Assembly (NCBI GenBank): GCA_016744795.1
Contig: JADGDR010000001.1
Coordinates: 62,001 to 126,000 of the forward strand
Length of the DNA stretch: 64,000 nt
Source of the DNA: Sulfurospirillum sp.
GTDB lineage: Bacteria; Campylobacterota; Campylobacteria; Campylobacterales; Sulfurospirillaceae
Reading direction: 5' to 3'
The translations under genes and the position numbers were made by a program. Positions 22,867 to 31,000 of this stretch are shown in pieces. The notes below the pieces were generated by a model. It was not told the DNA's origin and searched no databases. It saw only the letters and a program-made list of their open reading frames with translations. Position 1 is the first letter of the stretch. Every line of letters starts with the position of its first letter.

Positions 22867-23592
22867 ATGCCAAATATTATTGAATGTGGCGATGGGGTTA
22901 GTATAGATATTGATAAATATCAAGAAATTTATTCTTGTTATTCTGAATTTTATGGTAGTGGTCACGACAGAATATATTATTCTAAAGAAAATGATAATTA
23001 TTTTGTTGATTCTAATAAGAACGGGAATGATGGAGTATGGGATGATTTAGCAGAATCATTCGAATATTTTTACAGCAGTATTAGTGACAATGAAAATGCG
23101 GGGAATGAAATATTTAATATTGATGTTGATGAATATTTTGAATTTAAACTTGATAGAATTATTCTTAAAAACATAGATGAAGAATATAAAATTTGTGTAT
23201 GTGTTAATATTGATAACAATTATACAGAAGCAATTGTTATGGATATTGAAACAAAAAAGACTTATATTGTAGATGAATTTTACAATGCTAATGATGAATT
23301 TGTGGAAAAACTAAGTGAAATAAATATATCTTTCAATTGTGCATATGTAGGTTCTTCCGATGGTGAAGATTGTTTTTATGTAAAAAAAGAGTTAGTTATT
23401 GAAAAATTAGGAGAAGACGAAGATTACAGCTTTGAAGAATTTTGTAGTTTTGATTGGGGTGAGCATAAAGAATGGACAGATTTTGGTTATATGTTAGATA
23501 GCAGTTCAGAAGAGTATGTTGTTAAATATGGAAACCATATTTTAGAAGAGCATGAATTTGATTGTATATGTAAAGAAAAAGACATAATTTAA
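22867..23592 (+). CDS. Highly acidic protein (phage-plasmid A)
   Basis: Unrecognised 241-residue protein rich in Asp, Glu, Asn and Tyr throughout, with very few basic residues. Segments such as DGVWDDLAESFEYFY and EDEDYSFEEFCSFDWGEHKE repeat the same style. Thirteen or so Cys/Tyr-containing beta segments suggest a globular protein. Such a charge profile is seen in DNA-mimic anti-restriction proteins, which would suit a mobile phage-plasmid; this is only a hypothesis. AAAAGGA site before the ATG. Confidence 0.5.
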   Translation: MPNIIECGDGVSIDIDKYQEIYSCYSEFYGSGHDRIYYSKENDNYFVDSNKNGNDGVWDDLAESFEYFYSSISDNENAGNEIFNIDVDEYFEFKLDRIILKNIDEEYKICVCVNIDNNYTEAIVMDIETKKTYIVDEFYNANDEFVEKLSEINISFNCAYVGSSDGEDCFYVKKELVIEKLGEDEDYSFEEFCSFDWGEHKEWTDFGYMLDSSSEEYVVKYGNHILEEHEFDCICKEKDII

Positions 23593-23768
23593 AAAGGCGA
23601 TTGCTAATTTTTTGAAATATCGTTATTTATGATAACACATATTTAAATACAACGTTTGTACATGTAGAGCAAATTAGCAATCTAAGTTAATCTTCTTTAA
23701 AAATGCATTTAGAGTCCGATTAACTTATCGAGGTATTATAATATTAGAAATATTAAAAAGGGATTAAA
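23593..23768. promoter_or_regulatory. Two hairpins and a promoter-like site (phage-plasmid A)
   Basis: A 176-base gap. First inverted repeat GATTGCTAATTT / AAATTAGCAATC (about 23602 and 23669) with a 55-base centre; second, AAGTTAATC / GATTAACTT (about 23685 and 23723). A TATAAT box follows at about 23737, 32 bases before the TTG start of the next gene. It could be a terminator-promoter junction or a small RNA. Confidence 0.45.
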
Positions 23769-23972
23769 TTGGAATTCAATACTTTCATAATCGAAAAAGA
23801 GGGCGGTGGCTTTGTCTCTTTTGATACTGCTCTTCCTGTTGAAACGGTACAAAAGTTGTTTAGTGACATGAGCGAAGCAGAGGGGTACACGTTTGAAGAT
23901 AAAATGGCATCTATACCAGACGTGAAAATTAGTAGAAAAAAAATCATAAAAATAAAAAAACAAGGAGTTTAA
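23769..23972 (+). CDS. Small unknown protein (phage-plasmid A)
   Basis: Unrecognised 67-residue protein from TTG 23769 with AAAAAGGGA six bases upstream. Sequence MEFNTFIIEKEGGGFVSFDT is beta-like, then helical with a Lys-rich end (KISRKKIIKIKKQG). First gene after the promoter-like gap leading to parA. Confidence 0.45.
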   Translation: MEFNTFIIEKEGGGFVSFDTALPVETVQKLFSDMSEAEGYTFEDKMASIPDVKISRKKIIKIKKQGV

Positions 23973-23973
23973 A

Positions 23974-24237
23974 ATGATTAGTGGAATTGAAAAATTTGTA
24001 AAAGACTACAACAGATTAGCTAAAGCAGATGTAGTTAATAAAAAAGTATTAATTGATGAGATGGAAAAAGAGGTATTAAGTGGTGGTACTTTTAAAAGTA
24101 AGACATATGGTAATTATGAGATGAAATCTCATGAGGCAAAAGATGGTAAGCCTCATGTTTTTGAATTTGAAACTATCAAATATTTTGATGAAGAAAATGA
24201 TTCAGAAGAGATTATAGAGTATAAAAAGCATAATTAA
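23974..24237 (+). CDS. Small unknown protein (phage-plasmid A)
   Basis: Unrecognised 87-residue charged protein (MISGIEKFVKDYNRLAKADV...YGNYEMKSHEAKDGKPHVFEFETIKYFDEEND). ATG two bases after the previous stop; AAGGAG upstream. Looks like a small globular alpha-beta protein in the operon ahead of parA. Confidence 0.45.
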   Translation: MISGIEKFVKDYNRLAKADVVNKKVLIDEMEKEVLSGGTFKSKTYGNYEMKSHEAKDGKPHVFEFETIKYFDEENDSEEIIEYKKHN

Positions 24238-24253
24238 AAGGACAAATTGAATT

Positions 24254-24913
24254 ATGAAAATAGTGTTAGAGGATATATATGGTTCAGATTTAACCACAAG
24301 TTTTATAGAAGACTTAAGGAAGTTTGCAATGAGGAGTGAATTTAAAGCTTATAGGCAACTACTCATGTATAATACTTGTGATTTTATTGTCGTTGATCCT
24401 AAAATAAAGGAGTTTTTAAAGGGTGTAATATTAATAAATAAACGTACATTGGAAATGTGTGATATTTGGTTTTATGAAAATAAAAAGTATGGCATTTCTC
24501 CTATGCATACGATTATAGATGGTCAAATCCAAAAGAGAAAAATAGAACATAAAGGATTATTAGATAATGGCAGTTCTGAGGTGGATTTGGTTCCAGAAGT
24601 TGTGGACATTAAGTTAGAACATATACACGGATCACCTTTAAACCCATATTTTGTAAAAGACTTAAGGGATATAACAATAAAGGGTTTAGCTAAATCTACT
24701 TTTAAGCATTGCTGTAATTTTATTGTCGCTGATCATCAAATGGATGAGTTCAGAAGGGACGTAGTAATAATGCATGAACGTATATATAAAATGTGTGATA
24801 TTTGGTTTTATGAAAATAAAAAGTATGGCATTTCTCCTATGCATACGATTATAGATGGTAAGCTTCAGGAGAAAATAAATGCATTCGAAGGATTAAAAGA
24901 TGGCACGAATTAA
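24254..24913 (+). CDS. Internally duplicated protein upstream of parA (phage-plasmid A)
   Basis: Unrecognised 219-residue protein made of two copies of a ~100-residue unit (about 1-100 and 117-219). Each unit has a DI.GS.L/LEHIHGSPL start, CDFIVVD / CNFIVAD, and an identical block MCDIWFYENKKYGISPMHT. The block is also identical in DNA over about 70 bases (near 24456-24525 and 24790-24859), so the duplication is recent or kept by conversion. It overlaps the parA start by 14 bases, which suggests co-expression with the partition genes. Confidence 0.55.
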   Translation: MKIVLEDIYGSDLTTSFIEDLRKFAMRSEFKAYRQLLMYNTCDFIVVDPKIKEFLKGVILINKRTLEMCDIWFYENKKYGISPMHTIIDGQIQKRKIEHKGLLDNGSSEVDLVPEVVDIKLEHIHGSPLNPYFVKDLRDITIKGLAKSTFKHCCNFIVADHQMDEFRRDVVIMHERIYKMCDIWFYENKKYGISPMHTIIDGKLQEKINAFEGLKDGTN

Positions 24914-25718
24914 CAAAAAACTCTATACTCATCGTCCTCAAATTTTGAGGGCTTTGGGTGAGGGTAGTTCTGCGGTGGATTTGGCTGCTAAGTATAAGGT
25001 GGATAAAAACACTATGTATAAAGTGCTTGGAGAGTGGGGGGCAGTTGGAAAACGTGAAGAGGTTGATAAAAACTACCCTTACAACATTATCAACACCGCT
25101 CACACTAAAGGAGGAGCTGCAAAGTCTACGGTTGCTTGGAATCTGGCGGTGGCTTTGCAAGGTAAGGGTGTAAAAGTTTCTATTTTGGATTTGGATTCAC
25201 AAAAGAGTTGTTACCAACTAAATATGATACGAACTGTATCTCCTATGGTAGTTATGCATATAAAAGATATTAATGAACTGCAGTTGTTGGTTGAATCTAT
25301 TGCAAAAGATGAAGTGCTAATCATAGATGAGGGTGGGTTTAATGCTGATCTTAATACTTTAGCTATGAGCCTTGCAGACGTAGTTGTTACTCCTTTGCGT
25401 GACAGCATAATGGATATAATGGGGCTAAAAGTTTTTGAAAAAGTAATTGATGATGCAGGAAATCCTAAAACTAAACTTCTTCTTAATATGATCCATCCCT
25501 TACAAAAAGATTTCAGCCCATTTGAAGATGCTGTTAAATCTAAGCTTAATCTTGAAATACTCAAGACAAAATTTCTACAATCAAGTTGGTTTGATATTGC
25601 TCATAACCAAGGCAAGGGAGTGAGTGAGATGAATACCAATATAAAAAGTGAAAAAGCACATCTTAAAAGAGTAAAAGAAGATTTGAACTCTTTATGCTTT
25701 GAACTACTAGGAGTATAA
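24900..25718 (+). CDS. parA: ParA partition ATPase with N-terminal HTH (phage-plasmid A)
   Basis: A 272-residue Walker-type partition ATPase. Residues 12-47 form a helix-turn-helix (RPQILRALGEGSSAVDLAAKYKVDKNTMYKVL). The deviant Walker A KGGAAKST is at 70-77, followed by LDLDSQKS near 96 and IIDEGGFNADL near 138 (Walker B). Its length and N-terminal HTH fit plasmid ParA proteins that also repress their own operon. It works with ParB to segregate the low-copy plasmid prophage. Confidence 0.9.
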   Translation: MARINKKLYTHRPQILRALGEGSSAVDLAAKYKVDKNTMYKVLGEWGAVGKREEVDKNYPYNIINTAHTKGGAAKSTVAWNLAVALQGKGVKVSILDLDSQKSCYQLNMIRTVSPMVVMHIKDINELQLLVESIAKDEVLIIDEGGFNADLNTLAMSLADVVVTPLRDSIMDIMGLKVFEKVIDDAGNPKTKLLLNMIHPLQKDFSPFEDAVKSKLNLEILKTKFLQSSWFDIAHNQGKGVSEMNTNIKSEKAHLKRVKEDLNSLCFELLGV

Positions 25719-25720
25719 AT

Positions 25721-26524
25721 ATGGCAAAGAAAAAAAGACTCTCAGGAGCTGCACTTGCTGCTATTACAGACTCTGCAACTATGAGCGTAAACCTAGCAGA
25801 TGAGTACTCTAAAATTGATGTAAATAAAATTGCACCTAATCCCTATCAACCTCGTAAAGAAGAGGGTGATGTAAGCGAATTGATGGAATCTATAAAATTG
25901 CACGGTTTAGCCCAGCCAATAACTGTTACATGTAAGAATGACTCTTATATTTTAAAGTTTGGTCATAGACGTCTTAAAGCTCATAAGCTCTTAGGACTCA
26001 AAAAAATTCAAGCTGTGGTGGTTGAAGAGATAAGCAATAAAGAGATGTTTGATATTGCTATTGTAGAAAACTTGCACCGTGAAGATGTTTCTCCTGTTGA
26101 GTATGCTCAAAGTTTTAGTAAAGCAATTGCTGAGGGCATATATAAGAACCAACAAGAACTCAGCCAAGGTCTTGGAATTTCTAAGTCTAAGGTTTCAAAA
26201 ATTATGTCAGTTCTAAAACTTGATGAAGAGGTACAAACTATCATCTCTCAAGATAAAAATACAATTGGGATAGAAACACTCCAAGAGCTTTCAAAAACTC
26301 CTAAAAAAGAACAAAAAAAACTCTATGAGGGATTAAAAAAACAGACAATAAATCGTGAAGATATTAAAAAAATTGTACAAAAGGATATGCCTATAAAAAA
26401 TAATGTTAAAATTGTAAGTGTAAAGCAAGTGGGTGACAAGTTGGTTTTAGAAGGCTCTTTTGATTCTTCTTTAATTAGACAGATACAAGGGATTGTGGAA
26501 AAATTCAACGAGGAGTTGCTGTGA
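25721..26524 (+). CDS. parB: ParB/Spo0J-type partition protein (phage-plasmid A)
   Basis: A 267-residue chromosomal-type ParB. Order: NPYQPRK (40-46), FGHRRLKAH (80-88, the GxRR CTP-binding motif), IVENLHREDVSPVEYA (114-129), helix-turn-helix about 143-165 (NQQELSQGLGISKSKVSKIMSVL), and a C-terminal dimer domain. Proteins of this type bind parS, usually TGTTTCACGTGAAACA, and spread as CTP-dependent clamps. Four GTTTCTCATGAGAAAC-like sites in A are candidate parS. Two bases after parA. Confidence 0.9.
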   Translation: MAKKKRLSGAALAAITDSATMSVNLADEYSKIDVNKIAPNPYQPRKEEGDVSELMESIKLHGLAQPITVTCKNDSYILKFGHRRLKAHKLLGLKKIQAVVVEEISNKEMFDIAIVENLHREDVSPVEYAQSFSKAIAEGIYKNQQELSQGLGISKSKVSKIMSVLKLDEEVQTIISQDKNTIGIETLQELSKTPKKEQKKLYEGLKKQTINREDIKKIVQKDMPIKNNVKIVSVKQVGDKLVLEGSFDSSLIRQIQGIVEKFNEELL

Positions 26525-26862
26525 AGATAGAAGAAAATAATTATTTAGAGAAAAAAGACGAGGGCTACTTGGATTCAAAAGGTAGACTTTTTTCATTTAA
26601 AGGAGGGGAACATTTAAATGATATTTATGAGAGTAGAGAGATGGAGCTTAATTTTTGCCCTTTTTGTGATGCCAAAGAGGGTGTATATGAGAGAGTGACA
26701 CTTGAGGCTACGCAAGACTATAACTTTTGTGGTGTTCCCATGACAAACGAAATAAGCTCTTTTAATAAAACTTATTCAGGGGAAATTAGGTGCAAGAGTT
26801 GTGAACAAGAGATTCCTCCAGAGTTTTTCAATAAAAAAGTAGTGAGTTATGAGAACCTCTAA
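26521..26862 (+). CDS. Putative zinc-binding protein (phage-plasmid A)
   Basis: Unrecognised 113-residue protein from GTG 26521, overlapping the end of parB. Two CxxC pairs (NFCPFCDA near 46 and RCKSCEQE near 92) suggest one zinc site. Acidic N-terminus. It lies between parB and the recombinase gene and may serve either. Confidence 0.5.
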   Translation: MKIEENNYLEKKDEGYLDSKGRLFSFKGGEHLNDIYESREMELNFCPFCDAKEGVYERVTLEATQDYNFCGVPMTNEISSFNKTYSGEIRCKSCEQEIPPEFFNKKVVSYENL

Positions 26863-27370
26863 ACAATCTAAACCAATAGAAACTAAACACTATGTTTTGT
26901 TAAAAAGAGCCTGTAATTCTCAAAAATTAAAAAATGCCATGGCTCTTCTTTTTTATTGTGGCTTTAGAGTCAATGAGGTAAAACAATTTTTAAAAACCGA
27001 TATAGAACAGAGCATAAAGGGAAATGAGCTTATTGCAGATATTATAAAGCAGGGCATAATTAGAGATGTTAATCTTTCTGATAAAGCAAAAGCTGAATTA
27101 AGTACTCTCTTGTTAGAAACTAAAGGGGATTATTTTGTAAGGTACAGAGGTGATTCTCTTCGTGTTTGCTTGAACCGTTTTATAAAAAAGGTTTTAGGGG
27201 AGGGGTTCACCTCCCATGGTTTTAGACGAAATGCCATAACTACCATTATAAACTCACATAATCCTAGATTAGCACAAGATTGGATAGGTCATAAAGATTT
27301 AAAAACTACCCTAGGATATTATCACTCAAGCAGTGAAAATCTAAAAAAAGCGAGTAATAGCATTGGTTAA
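26849..27370 (+). CDS. Minimal tyrosine recombinase (phage-plasmid A)
   Basis: A 173-residue tyrosine recombinase lacking an N-terminal arm or SAM-like domain. Catalytic residues: Arg40 (CGFRVNEV), His123 and Arg126 (SHGFRR), His148 (IGHKDLKTT), and Tyr157 or Tyr158 (LGYYH). Being small and beside parAB, it more likely resolves phage-plasmid dimers than integrates the phage. It ends by converging on the TerS-like gene, with stop codons overlapping by four bases. Confidence 0.8.
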   Translation: MRTSKQSKPIETKHYVLLKRACNSQKLKNAMALLFYCGFRVNEVKQFLKTDIEQSIKGNELIADIIKQGIIRDVNLSDKAKAELSTLLLETKGDYFVRYRGDSLRVCLNRFIKKVLGEGFTSHGFRRNAITTIINSHNPRLAQDWIGHKDLKTTLGYYHSSSENLKKASNSIG

Positions 27371-28035
27371 CCCTCTGCTATTACTTTTGCTTCTACCTCA
27401 ATAGCCTCTTCTCTTTTTTTAGCTAATCGTTGCTGAATCTCTTTAGTACTCATTCTTCCAATGTCAGCTTGAGTAACCTCTCCGTTTATATTATTAAGTA
27501 CTATGGTGTCAGGACTCTTTCCATGTCGCATCTCTTTTACTGTTTTTACTATGTCCACATAAGCTTTAACTTCACTCATTTTTGCAATGCTTGGATTCTT
27601 TTTTATCTCTATAAGTATTTGGTCTGCTACTTCTAAACCCATGTGAGCTTTGTTATCAAGATAATCTATACTCATGGCATTTAGGGTTATGCTCGTGGCT
27701 CTTTGACGTGCGGTTTTACTAAGTTCGTCTTCACTTGCTAAAAGTTTACCAGTAGAATTAATCATCTCTATGCGTAACTCTCTTCTAATGTTATCCTCAA
27801 GCTTTTTAAAAGCTGAAGACTCTATTATTTCGTTGTTCATCTCCCTAGCTGTTTTGTCTATGGTTTCTTTAAGTCTTCCTTTTTCCCATGGTCCATGAGG
27901 TTGGTCTTTGTCAATCTTCCAAAGGCTAAGAGTTGAAACTGGAATACCTAAAACCTTATTTATCTCTTCTAGAGTCTGATTTTGGATTTCGTAGTAGTCC
28001 CTGGCCTTTGCTCTTAGTTCTGGTTTATGAGCCAT
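27367..28035 (-). CDS. TerS-like DUF1804 protein (phage-plasmid A)
   Basis: A 222-residue protein. The N-terminal 55 residues (MAHKPELRAKARDYYEIQNQ, then a helix-turn-helix with TLSLWKIDKD) match DUF1804, found in Mu-like and other phages and considered a small-terminase-type DNA-binding protein. The helical remainder suits an oligomer-forming region. Last gene of A's leftward structural operon; its start overlaps the giant gene by 11 bases. TerL is far away in linear terms but within the same 38-kb circle. Confidence 0.65.
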   Translation of the reverse strand: MAHKPELRAKARDYYEIQNQTLEEINKVLGIPVSTLSLWKIDKDQPHGPWEKGRLKETIDKTAREMNNEIIESSAFKKLEDNIRRELRIEMINSTGKLLASEDELSKTARQRATSITLNAMSIDYLDNKAHMGLEVADQILIEIKKNPSIAKMSEVKAYVDIVKTVKEMRHGKSPDTIVLNNINGEVTQADIGRMSTKEIQQRLAKKREEAIEVEAKVIAEG

Positions 28036-31000
28036 CGCTCACTCCCTCCAAACTAATAGCCCCTGAAAGAGAGAAAAGTGGTAAACCTTTGTCTCTCAAA
28101 AGTTTTCTGGTCTCATCTTTGATTTTTGCTACCCAAACCTCTTGATCATTATGTTTTACTTTTTTTGGACTTGTTTTTAAAAACTTCTTCACAGCACTTG
28201 GTATCATCTTGTCATAAAAAACTTTCATTCCCTCATTTGGTATGACTAGATTTTTCCCGCTTATTAGACCCTCTCCCTCTGCGTTAGCAACTCTTAAAGC
28301 TAAATCTTGACCTATGTGGTCTTGGAGGTCTATTTTGTTAATGTAGGCTCTCCTATCTCTTGCTCCATTCTTGTGAAGTATCTCTAAAGTGTAAGTTTGG
28401 TCATCATTTATTTTGTAACTTACTTCTTCTAAACTTTTACCTAGTGAGTACCTCTTCTCTTGCTGCTTTGCAGTAGTCCATGAAATTTGCTCGTAACCAT
28501 TGTCTACTGCATCTTTAATAACTCGTTTTACTGCCAGTTCATGCCATGATTTTTTAAAAGGTGCTTGAGGAGTGTTTTGATAACCCTCTTTTTTCCCTGT
28601 TTGATGCCAATCGCTCTGTATCTCTTCAATAAATAGAGTTTTTTTACCATCTATAACTCTATCTTTTTGACGAATGAAAGCGACTACATTCGTTTCATCC
28701 CAATGTGAAGATTTAAAAGCTCCCTCTATTTCAGGAAGAGTTACTAAAATCTCTTTGTAGTTAGTTCCTCCTTCTTCTGTATAGGCTATATATTTTTGGG
28801 TAGTTGGGTCTTTTTTGATGATTTCGTTTAGCTGCAAAGAGTTTGCTTGTATTAACTCATTTACCTCTTCTTTTGTAACCATGCCACGCTTGAGTTCACT
28901 TATGCCACTCCATATAAGCTCTTCATCTTTAATTCCATTTTTCTTCAGCATTGATTTTAAAGCTGAAGGAGTAATTTTGTTTGGCATTTTCGCTTCTATG
29001 ACCTCGGAAGCTCTTGAGTGTATGTTTACATGTAAATCAGGTTTTATGCCAATGCTCCCTCTTCTCATACTTGCACTTCCACCTTTTAAAAGTCTGCTAC
29101 CAAAGATTTCAAGCCCTGCACCAATGGCCATACCTTTTAGCATATCTTGTGAATCAAAACTCAAAGAGCCATCATCTTCTAAAGTAAAACCATTCGTTGC
29201 ACCTGCTGAAGCTAAAGCTCCATGAGAGAAGATTTGATTTTTTGTCTCATCTTTAGCTATAATGGACTCATGAGTGGGAGAGGTTGAAGTAATTCCACCC
29301 ATCGAGTGTGTACCCTCTCCCATATTTTTAGAGTCAAGGTTATTAGTAATTGAGAGCGACCCTCCTTTAGGTGAGGGGAAATCCTCGCCCTTGGCTCTAT
29401 CACTATAAAAAGTAATAACTCTCTCATCTTTATTTCCTGATGTTACTGCTTTAAAAGTGATTCCATCTTTTTCAAGTTCATAAATATTTTTACCATAACT
29501 ATTATAAAATTTTCCATCTCTTATGACTGTTCCTATATTTAGCAACTCTTCGGTGCTTACTTCTCCTTTGCTACCATCTTCTAAATGCTTCTGTATATGA
29601 ATAGCACCTTTTTTATTGTTGCCTTTTTCATATTTAATTAGACTATCAAGGTCTGCTTTTCTCACTTGAGTAGAATTTTTGCCATTAAAAGTAACGTTAA
29701 AAATTCCTCTTTTTTCTTTTTGAACTGGAGACTTCACTATAGCTTGAATTCCTAGCAAAGCTTTTGCTCTGACATCTCCGCTTAATGCCTTGTCTTCTAT
29801 CTGTTTAAGTGATGAAGTAATCGCATTTTTTATGTGAGGTTTTATAGCCTTGTGAGTAAGTACTGCTTTAGCTACTGAGTATCCACCAAGAGCTAAAATG
29901 AAAGCTTGAGGGTCAAGAGTATATCCTCCATTTTCGTCTTGCTCTACTGAACTAGCAAAAGCAACACCTAAGTTGTCATACCCTTTACTAAAAAGAAGAT
30001 TTGCTTCGGTTGCTATCTCTTTCTCGCGTTGAACTTTTACCTCTTCAACTGCTGCTCTTGCTCTTGCTTTTAGACTCTCATCTGCTTTGCCAAGTTTAAG
30101 TGCTGCAAACTCTCTTTTTGAAAAACTTTCTACATGTAAAGCTTCTTTGAGTTCTTGAGAAGCATAAAACTCTGCCATCTCATCTTCACTCTCAATTCCC
30201 ATACTTTCCACTTCGGCTTTTGTGAGTTTCTTTTGAGCTGGTCTTGAGTCCACTAAAGACTCCAAAATATCCATATTTTCTCGTATGGTAGTATCTGTTT
30301 TTATGGATTCAATATCAAGTTCAGAGAGGGAGCTAGTTTTAGGTGCTGCAACCTCTACTTTAGGAATAACAGTACTTGTAGGCTCTTGTAAGAGAGGTTT
30401 TTCTTCTATTTTTGTTGGTTTTATACCTAAGTCATAAGGGTCATAAGGCTTTTGTTTCTCAAGCTTTAAAAGGTACTCGTCAATTCCTGCTTGACCTTTA
30501 CTTTTAGCATACTCAAGCTGTGCTGCTCTCTCGTTTAAATCATCACTTAATTTAGGAGGTAAAATCTCTCTTGCTTGGGTTTGGACTACTTTAGGTTTGG
30601 ACTCTTCTACCCTTTTAGCCATCTCGTCAATGAGTTGCTGTATGTTCTTTTGTTCTACTTTTGCTTTTGGGTCAGCTTGTTTTACAATCTCTTTTTGGTA
30701 CTCTTTTAGTGTCTTTTGTAGAGAGTTCAAGAGAGTTTCTGGAACATCTTTATGTTTCATCATTTCATTTAAAAAGTTTGTAGTCCCTCTTTTTTTCTTC
30801 AAAGATTTTTTAAGATGAAATCTAAAAGAAGGACTTCTCCCCATTCTCATGGGAGAGTACATTGTAATGTAATCTGTTAAAAAGTTAGCAACTTTGGTTC
30901 TGTATCTTACAAAGGGATCCTGGCTTATTCCTTGATTCATAGTTGGGTCAGCACTTTTAGTTGTAGCTTCTAATAGTTTTGGGTCATTTTTAAACCATTT

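Noticed and set aside
27360-27375. Prophage boundary at the convergent recombinase and TerS-like gene ends
   Set aside because: Stop codons overlap by four bases with no attachment-like repeat; the junction looks native to A.
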